A stretch of 42,554 nt of DNA, taken from Caulobacterales bacterium (GTDB lineage Bacteria; Pseudomonadota; Alphaproteobacteria; Caulobacterales; Caulobacteraceae). Positions 1 to 7,608 of the stretch are shown piece after piece. Where the stretch lies: positions 1 through 42,554 of the forward strand of contig CANJID010000035.1 in assembly GCA_947474395.1 (NCBI GenBank), written 5' to 3'. Within the stretch, counting starts at the first letter, position 1. The number at the start of each line of letters is the position of its first letter. The notes below the pieces were generated by a model. That model saw only the letters and a program-made list of their open reading frames with translations. It was not told where the DNA came from and made no database searches. The position numbers and the translations under genes are program-made.

Positions 1-279
1 TGGCCACCCGTGGCGGTTTGGGGGGATTGGCCCCCCGTCGGGCCGGGGTGGGCGGCCCCACTTCCCCCGGCCATCGGGAAGAGTTGGGGCTGGTCCCCCT
101 CACCCGGCGGGCTGGGGCCTGCTCGACCATCGAGGCTGCGGTCGACAAATCGTTGTCGACCTTCCCCTCGAAACCCCGCCGGGGAGAGGGACTCGAGCCG
201 CGCCTGTGCGGGATGAGGGTCGCGGGCCGGGCGGTCTGGGCTATGTTGGGCGCCCACAATGCCTCCGGGGGAGTCTCGC
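1..279. other. Left-edge noncoding stretch with two inverted repeats
   Basis: I see no convincing gene here; the open frames are short and lack homology I recognise. Two inverted repeats are visible. A small one has arms CTCGA/TCGAG at 122-134. A stronger one at 141-160 has perfect 8-base arms GTCGACAA and TTGTCGAC around ATCG. They lie about 120 bases upstream of the MmgE/PrpD start, so an operator or the end of an upstream transcript are both possible. No T-run follows the second repeat, which argues against an intrinsic terminator. Confidence 0.35.
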
Positions 280-1755
280 ATGACGATCGATCGCCGCGCG
301 CTGTTCCGTAGGGCTGGAGCCGTGGCCGTCGCGGGCGCGGGGATCCCGGCGGCGGCTGTCGCGCAGTCAGCCTCTGGCGCGCAGACCGCTCCTGCTGCGC
401 CCGCGCCCAAGCCGCCCCCGCCGCCGGTGACGCGGATCATCGCTCGCTACCTGGCGAACGCGCGCTACGCGGACCTGCCGGCGAAGGTCCGGAAGGAGGG
501 GACGAGAACGCTGCTCAACTGGGTCGGCTGCGCGGTCGGCGGTTCGCGGCACGAGACCGTGGACAAGGCGATCGCGGCGCTGTCGCCCTTCTCGGGCGCG
601 CCGGAGGCCAATGTGCTCGGGCGGCGCGAGCGGCTGGACGTCCTGACCGCCACCCTGATCAACGGGATCAGCTCCCACATCTTCGACTACGACGACACCC
701 ATCTGAAGACGATCATCCATCCGGCGGGGCCGGTCGCCTCGGCGATCCTGGCGCTGTCGCAACGGAGGCCCGTGAGCGGGACGGCGTTCCTGAACGCGCT
801 CGTGCTGGGATGCGAGATCGAGTGCCGGATCGGCAACGCCGTCTATCCCGAACACTACGCCATGGGCTGGCACATCACCGGCTCGACGGGGGTGTTCGGC
901 TCGGCGGCGGCCTGCGGCAAGCTCCTGGGCCTTTCGGAGCAACAGCTGGTCTGGGCGTTGGGGATCGCGGCGTCCCAGCCGGTGGGCCTGAAGATTCAGT
1001 TCGGCTCCATGACCAAGAGCTTCCACCCCGGTCGGGCGGCGCAGAATGGCCTGACGGCCGCCCTGCTGGCCCAGCAGGGCTACACGGCCGACGAGGGGGC
1101 CCTGGAGGGCAAGGACGGGTGGGCCCAGACGCTCTCCACGCGAGTCGATTGGCGCGAGGCGACGGAGGGGCTCGGCGTCCGGTACGAGGCGGCGCTCAAC
1201 ACCTACAAGCCCTTCGCCTGCGGGATCGTCACCCACCCGGCGATCGACGCGGCGATCCAGCTCAGGACCGAGAACCACCTGACCGGCGACGAGGTCGAGG
1301 CGATCGAGCTGCACGCCAATCCGCTGGTGCTTTCGCTCACCGGCAAGACCGACCCGCAGGTGGGGCTGGAGGGCAAGTTCTCGATCTATCACTGCGTGGC
1401 TATGGGCCTGCTGCAGGGCGCCGCCGGGGAGCGCCAGTTCAGCGACACAGCCGTGAAGGACCCGCGCGCCGTCGCCCTTCGCCACAAGCTCGTTGTACGA
1501 AGTGATCCGGCGGTCCCCAAGGAGAAGTGCGACCTCACGATCCGTCTGAAGGACGGCCGGGTCCTGACCAAGCACATCGAGTCCGCCATCGGCAGCCTGG
1601 ACCGGCCGCTGAGCGACCAGGCGCTGGAGGCCAAGTTCGCCGACCTGGCCGACGGGGTCCTGCCGAAGGACAGGGCGAGGCGGCTGATGGACCTGTGCTG
1701 GGGGGTCGAGGGGCTGGACGACGCCGGGCGGATCGCCGTGGCCGGGGCGGCCTGA
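280..1755 (+). CDS. Tat-exported MmgE/PrpD family protein
   Basis: The 491-residue protein belongs to the MmgE/PrpD superfamily, which includes 2-methylcitrate dehydratase and related dehydratases/isomerases. The body shows the typical all-helical N-terminal domain with the conserved stretch FDYDDTH followed by HPAGPV near residues 143-155, then a second domain after about residue 270. The N-terminus is a twin-arginine type signal (DRRALFRRAG, then an Ala/Gly-rich hydrophobic stretch ending near residue 28), so the protein is probably folded in the cytoplasm and exported. The start at 280 is preferred over an in-frame ATG at 259 because a GGGGGAG sequence lies just upstream and because it puts the arginines close to the N-terminus. 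The superfamily is large and the substrate cannot be named. Tat export is uncommon in the classical propionate-pathway members, so a role other than the methylcitrate cycle is likely. Confidence 0.88.
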   Translation: MTIDRRALFRRAGAVAVAGAGIPAAAVAQSASGAQTAPAAPAPKPPPPPVTRIIARYLANARYADLPAKVRKEGTRTLLNWVGCAVGGSRHETVDKAIAALSPFSGAPEANVLGRRERLDVLTATLINGISSHIFDYDDTHLKTIIHPAGPVASAILALSQRRPVSGTAFLNALVLGCEIECRIGNAVYPEHYAMGWHITGSTGVFGSAAACGKLLGLSEQQLVWALGIAASQPVGLKIQFGSMTKSFHPGRAAQNGLTAALLAQQGYTADEGALEGKDGWAQTLSTRVDWREATEGLGVRYEAALNTYKPFACGIVTHPAIDAAIQLRTENHLTGDEVEAIELHANPLVLSLTGKTDPQVGLEGKFSIYHCVAMGLLQGAAGERQFSDTAVKDPRAVALRHKLVVRSDPAVPKEKCDLTIRLKDGRVLTKHIESAIGSLDRPLSDQALEAKFADLADGVLPKDRARRLMDLCWGVEGLDDAGRIAVAGAA

Positions 1756-1823
1756 GTCGCATTGCGGCTTTGAAGCGCGTCCGACGGCGCGTAAAGGCTG
1801 CTTCCGGCGCAAGGGTGTACAGA

Positions 1824-2084
1824 GTGGCTCGTCCTGGAAAATATGATCCGCTTCGTGAGCACCTAGGGGCTCAGCGCTCGATGGTGCTGCGGATGAGTCT
1901 CGACCGCGTGGGCGACCTGGTCGGCGGCCTTCCGCAATCGGCGTTCAAATACGCGGCGTGGTGGGCCAACGAGCAGACGGAAGGCGCCGCTCACGTCCAG
2001 TGCAGGGCCTGGCTGGACGCCGGCTACAAGGCTCGGCCGAACCTAAAGGCCGAGACCGTGACCTTCGAGCGCGACAAATGGTGA
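1824..2084 (+). CDS. Small DUF7662-like protein
   Basis: This is an 86-residue protein starting at GTG. It carries the pattern I associate with the DUF7662 family: a GKYDPL motif near the N-terminus, GGLPQSA in the middle, AWWAN, a RAWLDAGY motif, and a C-terminal strand ending VTFER. The start at GTG 1824 has AAGGG at a good distance; GTG 1815 in the same frame would add three residues. Third positions are less GC-rich than in neighbours, which suggests acquisition. No function is established for the family. It stands alone between the MmgE/PrpD gene and the transporter, about 60 bases from each. Confidence 0.6.
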   Translation: MARPGKYDPLREHLGAQRSMVLRMSLDRVGDLVGGLPQSAFKYAAWWANEQTEGAAHVQCRAWLDAGYKARPNLKAETVTFERDKW

Positions 2085-2141
2085 GCCGGACTCGCGCTTG
2101 ACCCTGCCTGCGACTCCTGGCGAGCGGGAGGGATGGCGCGG

Positions 2142-3335
2142 ATGCAGGCGGGGTTGGGGCGGTATGTCGGGGTGCGGTGCCTGACGAGCCTGGCCGTGGC
2201 GGCGCAGTCGGTGGCGCTGGGCTGGTATGTTTACCGGGAGACGGGGAGCGCGTTCGCCCTGGGGCTCTTGGGGCTGGTGCAGTTCCTGCCCGCCCTGCCG
2301 CTGACGCTTCTGACCGGACAGGCGGCGGACCGGCTCGACCGGCGCCGGGTGGTGCTGGCGTCCCTGTGGGCGCAGATGGTCGGGGCGGCGGCGCTGTTCG
2401 GTTTCACGCGGATGGGGCACGCGGGCGTCGGCCTAAGCTTTTTCGTGGTGTTTCTCCTGGGGTGCGCGCGGCCGTTCGGCGGGCCGGCGCTGCGGGCCAT
2501 GCTGCCGTCCCTGGTGGCGCGGGAGGGGCTGGCGCGGGCGGTGGCCCTGTCGTCCTCGATCAACCAGCTCTGCGTCATCGTCGGCCCGGCGCTGGGGGGC
2601 CTGGTCTACGGCTGGGCCGGGGAGGGGGTGTTCCTGATGGTGGGCGCCCTCGTGGCCGCGGCGGCGGTGGTGCTGGCGGGGCTGAAGACGCCGCGGGCGG
2701 CGCTGGAGCCGGGCGGGGCGGGGGCGTGGGAGCGGGCCTTCGCGGGGCTGATCTATGTGCGGGGCAACCGGCTCCTCTTGGCGGCCATGTCGCTCGATTT
2801 GCTGGCCTGCCTGGTGGGCGGGGTGGCGTCGCTGCTGCCGATCTTCGCCAAGGACATATTGCATGTGGGGCCCGCGGGGCTCGGACTGCTCACAAGCGCC
2901 CAGGCGGTGGGGGCGGCGACCGTGGGGTTCGCCCTGGCGTGGCTGAAGCTGAAGCGGGCGGGGCTGGCCATGCTGTGGTGCGTGGCCGGCTATGGCGTCG
3001 CCATTGTGGTGTTCGGGCTCTCGACCAACCTGTGGCTGTCGCTGGCGGCGCTGGCGTGCCTGGGCGGGTTCGACATGGTCTCGATCGTGGTGCGCCAGAC
3101 GCTTGTGCAGGTGACGACGCCGGACGCGATGCAGGGGCGGGTGCTGGCGGTCAACGACCTGTTCGTGGGGGCCTCCAACCGGCTCGGGGACTTCGAGAGC
3201 GGGATCGTGGCGGGGCTGGTGGGGGCGGGGCCGGCGGCGGTGATCGGGGGGGTGGGAACCCTTGCCGTGGTCGGTTTCATCGCCGCGCGCTTCCCGGAGC
3301 TGCGACGGGCCGACCGGTTGGACGGACAGGGCTGA
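2142..3335 (+). CDS. MFS transporter (MFS_3 / EntS-like exporter)
   Basis: This is a hydrophobic 397-residue protein with about twelve membrane segments. Between helices 2 and 3 it has the major facilitator signature, seen as GQAADRLDRRRVV near residues 62-74. The overall pattern resembles the MFS_3 group that includes the enterobactin exporter EntS and many predicted drug effluxers, so export of a small molecule is the likely role. The substrate is unknown. The ATG at 2133 touches a GGGAGGG sequence directly, whereas the ATG at 2142 sits nine bases after it, so the later start is chosen. A short perfect hairpin lies three bases after the stop. Confidence 0.85.
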   Translation: MQAGLGRYVGVRCLTSLAVAAQSVALGWYVYRETGSAFALGLLGLVQFLPALPLTLLTGQAADRLDRRRVVLASLWAQMVGAAALFGFTRMGHAGVGLSFFVVFLLGCARPFGGPALRAMLPSLVAREGLARAVALSSSINQLCVIVGPALGGLVYGWAGEGVFLMVGALVAAAAVVLAGLKTPRAALEPGGAGAWERAFAGLIYVRGNRLLLAAMSLDLLACLVGGVASLLPIFAKDILHVGPAGLGLLTSAQAVGAATVGFALAWLKLKRAGLAMLWCVAGYGVAIVVFGLSTNLWLSLAALACLGGFDMVSIVVRQTLVQVTTPDAMQGRVLAVNDLFVGASNRLGDFESGIVAGLVGAGPAAVIGGVGTLAVVGFIAARFPELRRADRLDGQG

Positions 3336-3337
3336 AA

Positions 3338-3354
3338 CCCTTACGCGGTAAGGG
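3338..3354 (+). terminator. Short hairpin after the MFS gene
   Basis: CCCTTAC and GTAAGGG form a perfect 7-bp stem around GCG, three bases after the MFS stop codon. Only a loose A/T-rich stretch follows, so termination would be weak or the hairpin may protect the 3' end. Confidence 0.45.
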
Positions 3355-3486
3355 AAATCATCATTTGATGAGCTGCGCCATTTTGTCCTCTGACGGGGCG
3401 GGGCTGCGCAACCTAGACCGTTCGGCGCGGAGAAATTCGCGGTCTTCGATCTGCAGAATTCGGCATAGCGGCGCTAAGGAAGATCG

Positions 3487-3681
3487 ATGCCGGGGTATCG
3501 GCTGTATTGCCTGAATAAAACCGGCTCCATCGTGTCGGTGAACACGGTCGAGTGCGACGCCGACGTGGACGCCCTGGGCCACGCCCAGGCGATGCTGAGC
3601 GAGCAGGGGCCCTGCTTCGGCGTCGAGATCTGGGAGGGCGCGCGGAAGGTGGCGCGGCTGCCGGACGGGACCGGGGACTGA
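3487..3681 (+). CDS. Small hypothetical protein (64 aa)
   Basis: This is a 64-residue protein without membrane segments or a signal. It begins MPGYRLYCLNKTGSI and contains an acidic helix (ECDADVDALGHAQAML) and a central FGVEIWEG strand. AAGGA precedes the ATG by about six bases and codon usage is typical of the genome, which supports a real gene. The layout (strand, helix, strand) resembles short alphaproteobacterial proteins of unknown function. I cannot assign a family. It stands alone, upstream of the phage remnant. Confidence 0.65.
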   Translation: MPGYRLYCLNKTGSIVSVNTVECDADVDALGHAQAMLSEQGPCFGVEIWEGARKVARLPDGTGD

Positions 3682-3802
3682 GCGCCTTTCGGCGGCCTTC
3701 GTCGGCCTTGGGGGGCGGTTTCGACTTTACAAATTGCAAAGTTGAGGTATCTTAGGCGTTGCGGTGGCGCGGTGCGTCCGGCGGCCCCGCGTTTCCTTAA
3801 AT

Positions 3803-3825
3803 CAGCGCCCTGCAGCCCCCTTCCC
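3803..3825. repeat. Partial copy of C-rich intergenic repeat
   Basis: CAGCGCCCTGCAGCCCCCTTC here matches CAGCGCCCTACAGCCCCCTTC at 11174-11194 at all but one position. This copy lacks the hairpin and the closing GGGGGA part of the full element. It lies just left of the terminase genes, so the right half may have been lost when phage DNA inserted or was deleted. Confidence 0.45.
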
Positions 3826-3874
3826 CCGTGCGGGCGGAGTGGGAGCGGCGGCGGCCTCGCGCGGAGATATCGGC

Positions 3875-4408
3875 ATGAGGACGCTGACCGAGCGGGAGAA
3901 GCGGTTCATCGACGAATTTCTGGTGGACCTGAACGGCGCGGCGGCCGTGCGCCGGGCCGGCTACACGGCCAGCAATTCCAAGCAGCACGCCTGGTACATC
4001 CTCAAGCGGCCTCGCATCCAGGCGGCCATCGAGGCGGCCCTGGCCGAGCGGTCGGAGCGCACCGCGGTCAGCGCCGACCGGGTGGTGAAGGAACTGGGGC
4101 GGATCGCGTTCGCGGACCTGAGGAACGCCGTCGAGTGGCGGGCCGGGGCCGGCAAGGGCGAGATCGCGCTGAAGGACTCCGGGGCCCTGGACCAGGACAC
4201 GGCGTCGGCCATCGCCGAGGTGTCGCAGACCGCCCAGGGGATCAAGCTGAAGCTGCACGACAAGCAGCAGGCGCTGACGGCGCTCGGCCGGCACCTGGGG
4301 ATTTTCAACGACAAGCTGGAGGCGGGAGCCGCCGATGACCTCGCCGCACGCCTCATGCAAGCCCGCCTCAGGGGGGCCCGATCCCGCGCGAAAAAGGACG
4401 AGGGCTGA
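3875..4408 (+). CDS. Phage terminase small subunit
   Basis: The 177-residue product matches the Terminase_2 small-subunit pattern. The N-terminal helix-turn-helix region begins LTEREKRFIDEFLVDLNGAAA, continues with AAVRRAGYT, and is followed by a basic stretch and the motif DRVVKELGRIAFADLR. The small subunit recognises phage DNA and regulates the large subunit ATPase/nuclease during packaging. The start at 3875 has GGAGAT upstream; the in-frame ATG-less extension to 3764 encodes low-complexity sequence. The C-terminus overlaps the start of the large terminase at 4335, as in intact phages. No other phage structural gene follows, so this is a prophage remnant and probably has no function of its own. 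Confidence 0.82.
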   Translation: MRTLTEREKRFIDEFLVDLNGAAAVRRAGYTASNSKQHAWYILKRPRIQAAIEAALAERSERTAVSADRVVKELGRIAFADLRNAVEWRAGAGKGEIALKDSGALDQDTASAIAEVSQTAQGIKLKLHDKQQALTALGRHLGIFNDKLEAGAADDLAARLMQARLRGARSRAKKDEG

Positions 4409-5670
4409 GCTGGAGGCCGAACTGCTGGCCGACATGGCGGGCTTCGCCGGCGACCCGGCGGGCTTCGTGGCCTACGCCTTTCCGTGGGGGGAGCCGGGGC
4501 CGCTGGCGGACCGGAGCGGGCCCGATGGGTGGCAGCAGGATTTGCTGGAAGAGGTCCGCGACGGGCTGAAGACGCCGGGAGAGGCGATCCGGCATGCGGT
4601 GGCCTCCGGGCACGGGGTGGGCAAGTCGGCGCTGGTGGCGTGGCTGACGCTCTGGGCCATGGCCACCCACGCGGATACGCGGGGGATCGTCACCGCCAAC
4701 ACCGAGAGCCAGCTTCGCACCAAGACCTGGCCGGAGCTCTCCAAATGGTCGCGGATGTGCATCTGCCGCCACTGGTTCAAGCTGACGGCGACGGCCCTGC
4801 ACGCGGTGCAGCCGGGGCACGAGCGGACCTGGCGGATCGACGCCGTCTCCTGGTCGGAGAAGACCACGGAGGCCTTCGCCGGCCTGCACAACGCCGGCAA
4901 GCGCATCCTGGTGGTGTTCGACGAGGCGTCCGCCCTGCCCGACGCGGTGTGGGAGACCATGGAAGGCGCCCTGACCGACGAGGGCACGGAGATCCTGTGG
5001 TTCGCCTTCGGCAACCCGACGCGCAATTCCGGGCGGTTTAGGGAGTGCTTCGGCCGGTTCCGGCATCGCTGGGCCGCGCGGCAGGTGGACAGCCGCACCG
5101 TGGCCATCACCAACAAGGAGCAGATCGCCTCCTGGGTGGCCGACTACGGGGAGGATTCGGACTTCGTGCGGGTGCGGGTGAAGGGGGAGTTCCCCCGGGC
5201 CGGCACGCTGCCTGGCCTGGGTGACGCTGAGCGGGGCGGACACCATGCAGGTGGCCGGGCGCGTGGCGGAAGCCGTGACCGAGCACAGGCCGGGCGCGGT
5301 GTTCGTGGACGAGGGCGGGGTCGGCGCCGGCGTGGTGGACCGGCTGCGTCAGCTGGGCGTGCGGGCGGTGGGGGTGAACTTCGGCGCCTCGCCCGATGGC
5401 CTGAGGGCCGGGGGCGGCGAGGGCGTGAAGGTGAGGAACAAGCGGGCCGAGATGTGGGCCCTGATGCGTGACTGGCTGAAGGGCGGCGCCGTGCCGGACG
5501 ATCCGGAACTGGCGGCGGACCTGACCGGGGTGGAGTACGGCTTCGACGCGGACAACGCGATCCAACTGGAGAAGAAGGAATCGATGAAGCGGCGGGGGCT
5601 GGCGTCGCCGGACAAGGCGGACGCCCTGGCGCTGACGTTTGCTTATCCGGTGGGCCGCCGCGGGCCTGAG
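4335..5670 (+). pseudogene. Phage terminase large subunit, deleted and frameshifted
   Basis: The first part (4335 to about 5205) encodes the ATPase half: Walker A SGHGVGKSAL near residues 92-101 and Walker B-like ILVVFDEAS near 191-199. Reading then continues in another frame from about 5206, giving a nuclease-like half with AVFVDEGGVGAGVVDRL, the NKRAEMW stretch and a C-terminal SPDKADALAL motif that is typical of terminase ends. Between the halves the segment that normally follows GEFPRAG, with the first nuclease Asp, is missing, so an internal deletion removed coding sequence and shifted the frame. The 3' end has no stop of its own: the terminase-like sequence runs into the AraC gene around 5640-5670. 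DNA packaging activity must be lost. The exact size of the deletion is an estimate from family knowledge (several tens of codons). Confidence 0.8.
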
Positions 5671-6382
5671 CGAAAGGAAGGGCGGGTGGGCGACGCAGCA
5701 GAAGACCGATTTCCACGCGCACCACGCGATCCAGATCACCCTGGCGCTGGACGGGCGGTTCGAGCTGCTCAGCGGCGAGCGCCGGGTGGGCGGGCCCGTG
5801 GCGGTGGTGGCGGCGGACGCCCGGCATGCGTTCGCGGCCGAGGGGCTGGTGGCCATGCTGTTCTTGCCCCCGGAAAGTCGGGCGGGCCGGGCCCTGGTCG
5901 GGGCGGGGTTTGCGGACGGGCCTGTCGCGTCCCTCAGCCTCGATGTCATGGGCGATCTGCCGGGGGCGCTGGCGGCCGCGTTCCGGGCCTCGCCGAAGGA
6001 CGACGAGGGGCTGCGCAACCTGGGGCGGGCGATGATTGCGCGGCTGGCCGAGGGGACGGAAGCTGAGACCTTGGACCCGCGGGTGCGCCGGGCGATGGAC
6101 TGGGCGGCCGAGGCCCTCGACGGGCCGGCCGGCGCGGCGGAGGCGGCGCGGGTGGTCGGCCTGTCGCCGGGGCGGCTGAGCCACCTGTTCGTCGAGCAGA
6201 CGGGGCTGCCGTTCAAGACCTATCTGTTGTGGCTGCGGATGACGCGGGCGGTGGAGGCCTATGCGGCGGGAAGCTCCCTGACCGAGGCGGCGCACGGGGC
6301 GGGGTTCGCCGACTCGGCCCACTTCAGCCGGACCTTCCGGCGGATGTTCGGGGTGGCGGCGGCGGCCCTGAAGCTGGCGTAG
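5639..6382 (+). CDS. AraC family transcriptional regulator, 5' end fused to phage remnant
   Basis: The protein has an N-terminal sensor part (FHAHHAIQITLALDG, a cupin-like AraC arm region) and a C-terminal double helix-turn-helix of the HTH_18 type, with AARVVGLSPGRLSHLF and then the second signature GFADSAHFSRTFRRMFG near the end. Such proteins activate or repress nearby operons. The only in-frame start is TTG 5639, which has no ribosome binding sequence and lies inside terminase-derived DNA. The first 15 or so residues look foreign to the family. The native start was therefore probably lost at the phage junction, and expression is doubtful. It is otherwise intact to the stop. Confidence 0.75.
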   Translation: MLIRWAAAGLSERKGGWATQQKTDFHAHHAIQITLALDGRFELLSGERRVGGPVAVVAADARHAFAAEGLVAMLFLPPESRAGRALVGAGFADGPVASLSLDVMGDLPGALAAAFRASPKDDEGLRNLGRAMIARLAEGTEAETLDPRVRRAMDWAAEALDGPAGAAEAARVVGLSPGRLSHLFVEQTGLPFKTYLLWLRMTRAVEAYAAGSSLTEAAHGAGFADSAHFSRTFRRMFGVAAAALKLA

Positions 6383-6461
6383 CCGTTCCGTTCAAGTCTG
6401 GCCCGCCGGCCTGGCCTAGGTATGGGGCGTCCCGAGGGACACCCAACCAGAGGAGGCTTCG

Positions 6462-6614
6462 ATGACCAACCAACACACCGACCAGAGCGCCGCGAACCAC
6501 GACGGCGAACCCCAAGAGGCGGCCTGCGGCTGCGGCCCGTCCTGCCAGTGCGGCGACAACTGCGCCTGCAACGCCACGGCCCGCTGCGAGCCCGCCTGCA
6601 CCTGCGCCAACTGA
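6462..6614 (+). CDS. Cysteine-rich metallothionein-like small protein (50 aa)
   Basis: This is a 50-codon gene with a strong AGAGGAGG ribosome binding site six bases before its ATG. The first 21 residues are polar and free of cysteine. The remaining 29 hold nine cysteines in C-x-C and C-x-x-C spacing (CGCGPSCQCGDNCACNATA, then C-x4-C-x-C). This spacing resembles metallothioneins, which bind Zn, Cu or Cd through thiolate clusters, so metal storage or detoxification is the likely role. The single His residues near the N-terminus might also bind metal. It stands alone between the araC-like gene and a hydrolase. A short GTCCC/GGGAC inverted repeat at 6428-6439, upstream of the gene, might be regulatory. 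I cannot match it to a named bacterial subfamily such as SmtA, which has a different Cys pattern. Confidence 0.72.
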   Translation: MTNQHTDQSAANHDGEPQEAACGCGPSCQCGDNCACNATARCEPACTCAN

Positions 6615-6703
6615 CTCATGGTTGGCCTCCCCATCGGGGCCGGCGTCCGCGCGCCGGCCCCGATCCATGTCCGCCATACGCCTGAGGGCGACGGAGAAAT
6701 GTC

Positions 6704-7531
6704 ATGAGACGATGGGGTCTATGGAGGAGCCTGGTCCTGGTGGCCTGCCTGGCCGCGGGCGACGCCGCCCATGCGGCGCGGGCGGCGTCCGCGGGTGTTC
6801 GCACGGCGAGCGTCGACGGCCGCCGGACCGCCTTGCGGGTGATGGGCGAGGGTCGCCCGGTGGTGGTGCTGATCGCCGGGCTGGGGGACGGGATGGACTC
6901 GTTCGCCGGCGCGGCCGCGGCGCTGGGGACATCGGCACGGGTGATCGTCTATGACCGCGCCGGCTACGGCGGCAGCGACGCCGGGCCGGGGCCGCGGGAC
7001 GCGGCGTCGGCGGAGCGGGAGCTGTCCGGGCTCCTGGCCGCGAGCGGGGTCGCCGGGCCCTATGTGCTGGTCGGCCATTCCCTGGGCGGGCTGTTCGCCG
7101 AATATTACGCCGCCAGGCATCCCGACCAGGTCGCGGGTCTGATCCTGGAGGAGTCGCGGCCGGCCGATTTCGCCGCCCTGTGCGAGGCGACGCCGGGGAC
7201 GGGGATGTGCATGCCGCCGGCGGCGATGCTGGCGTTCTCGCCGCGGGGCGCGAAGCAGGAGCTGGCGGGCCTGCGGGCCACGGAAGCCGAGGTGCGGGCG
7301 GTCGCACCCCTGACCGGCAGGCCGGTGCTGGTGCTGTCGCGGCCGACGGCCGCCAAGGGCGCGGCTCCGTTCGAGACGGTGTGGGCGAGGGCCCAGGACG
7401 GGCTGGCGGCGCGGTATCCGGGCTCGACCCACCTGACGGCGCCGGGCGGCGGCCACTACCTGCATAAGGACCAGAGCCAGTGGTTCGTCGGCGCGGTACG
7501 CGCCTTCCTCGAGCGGGTTCCGGCCGGCTGA
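6704..7531 (+). CDS. Secreted alpha/beta hydrolase
   Basis: The 275-residue protein has a signal peptide (RRWGLWRSL, a hydrophobic core, cleavage near AHA at 21-24) and an alpha/beta-hydrolase fold. The strand VVVLIAGLGDG supplies the oxyanion loop, YDRAGYGGSD follows, and VGHSLGG carries the nucleophile Ser126. A catalytic His is probable in GGGHYLHKD near the C-terminus. The acid residue is not obvious because the usual Asp position reads LVLSRP. It acts outside the cytoplasm on an unknown ester, amide or related bond. The start ATG has GGAGAA upstream. The gene is the first of two hydrolases in this region but does not form an operon with the other. Confidence 0.85.
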   Translation: MRRWGLWRSLVLVACLAAGDAAHAARAASAGVRTASVDGRRTALRVMGEGRPVVVLIAGLGDGMDSFAGAAAALGTSARVIVYDRAGYGGSDAGPGPRDAASAERELSGLLAASGVAGPYVLVGHSLGGLFAEYYAARHPDQVAGLILEESRPADFAALCEATPGTGMCMPPAAMLAFSPRGAKQELAGLRATEAEVRAVAPLTGRPVLVLSRPTAAKGAAPFETVWARAQDGLAARYPGSTHLTAPGGGHYLHKDQSQWFVGAVRAFLERVPAG

Positions 7532-7608
7532 CGCCGGTGGACGGGGCGGGCGGGGTCGGGCATGAGCGGGCGCCGGCGCGCGCCGGGCCACGAAAAAGCG
7601 ATCCGCCA

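Noticed and set aside
367-1812. 481-codon minus-strand open frame
   Set aside because: It is antisense to the MmgE/PrpD gene; no start signal or recognisable domain is present.
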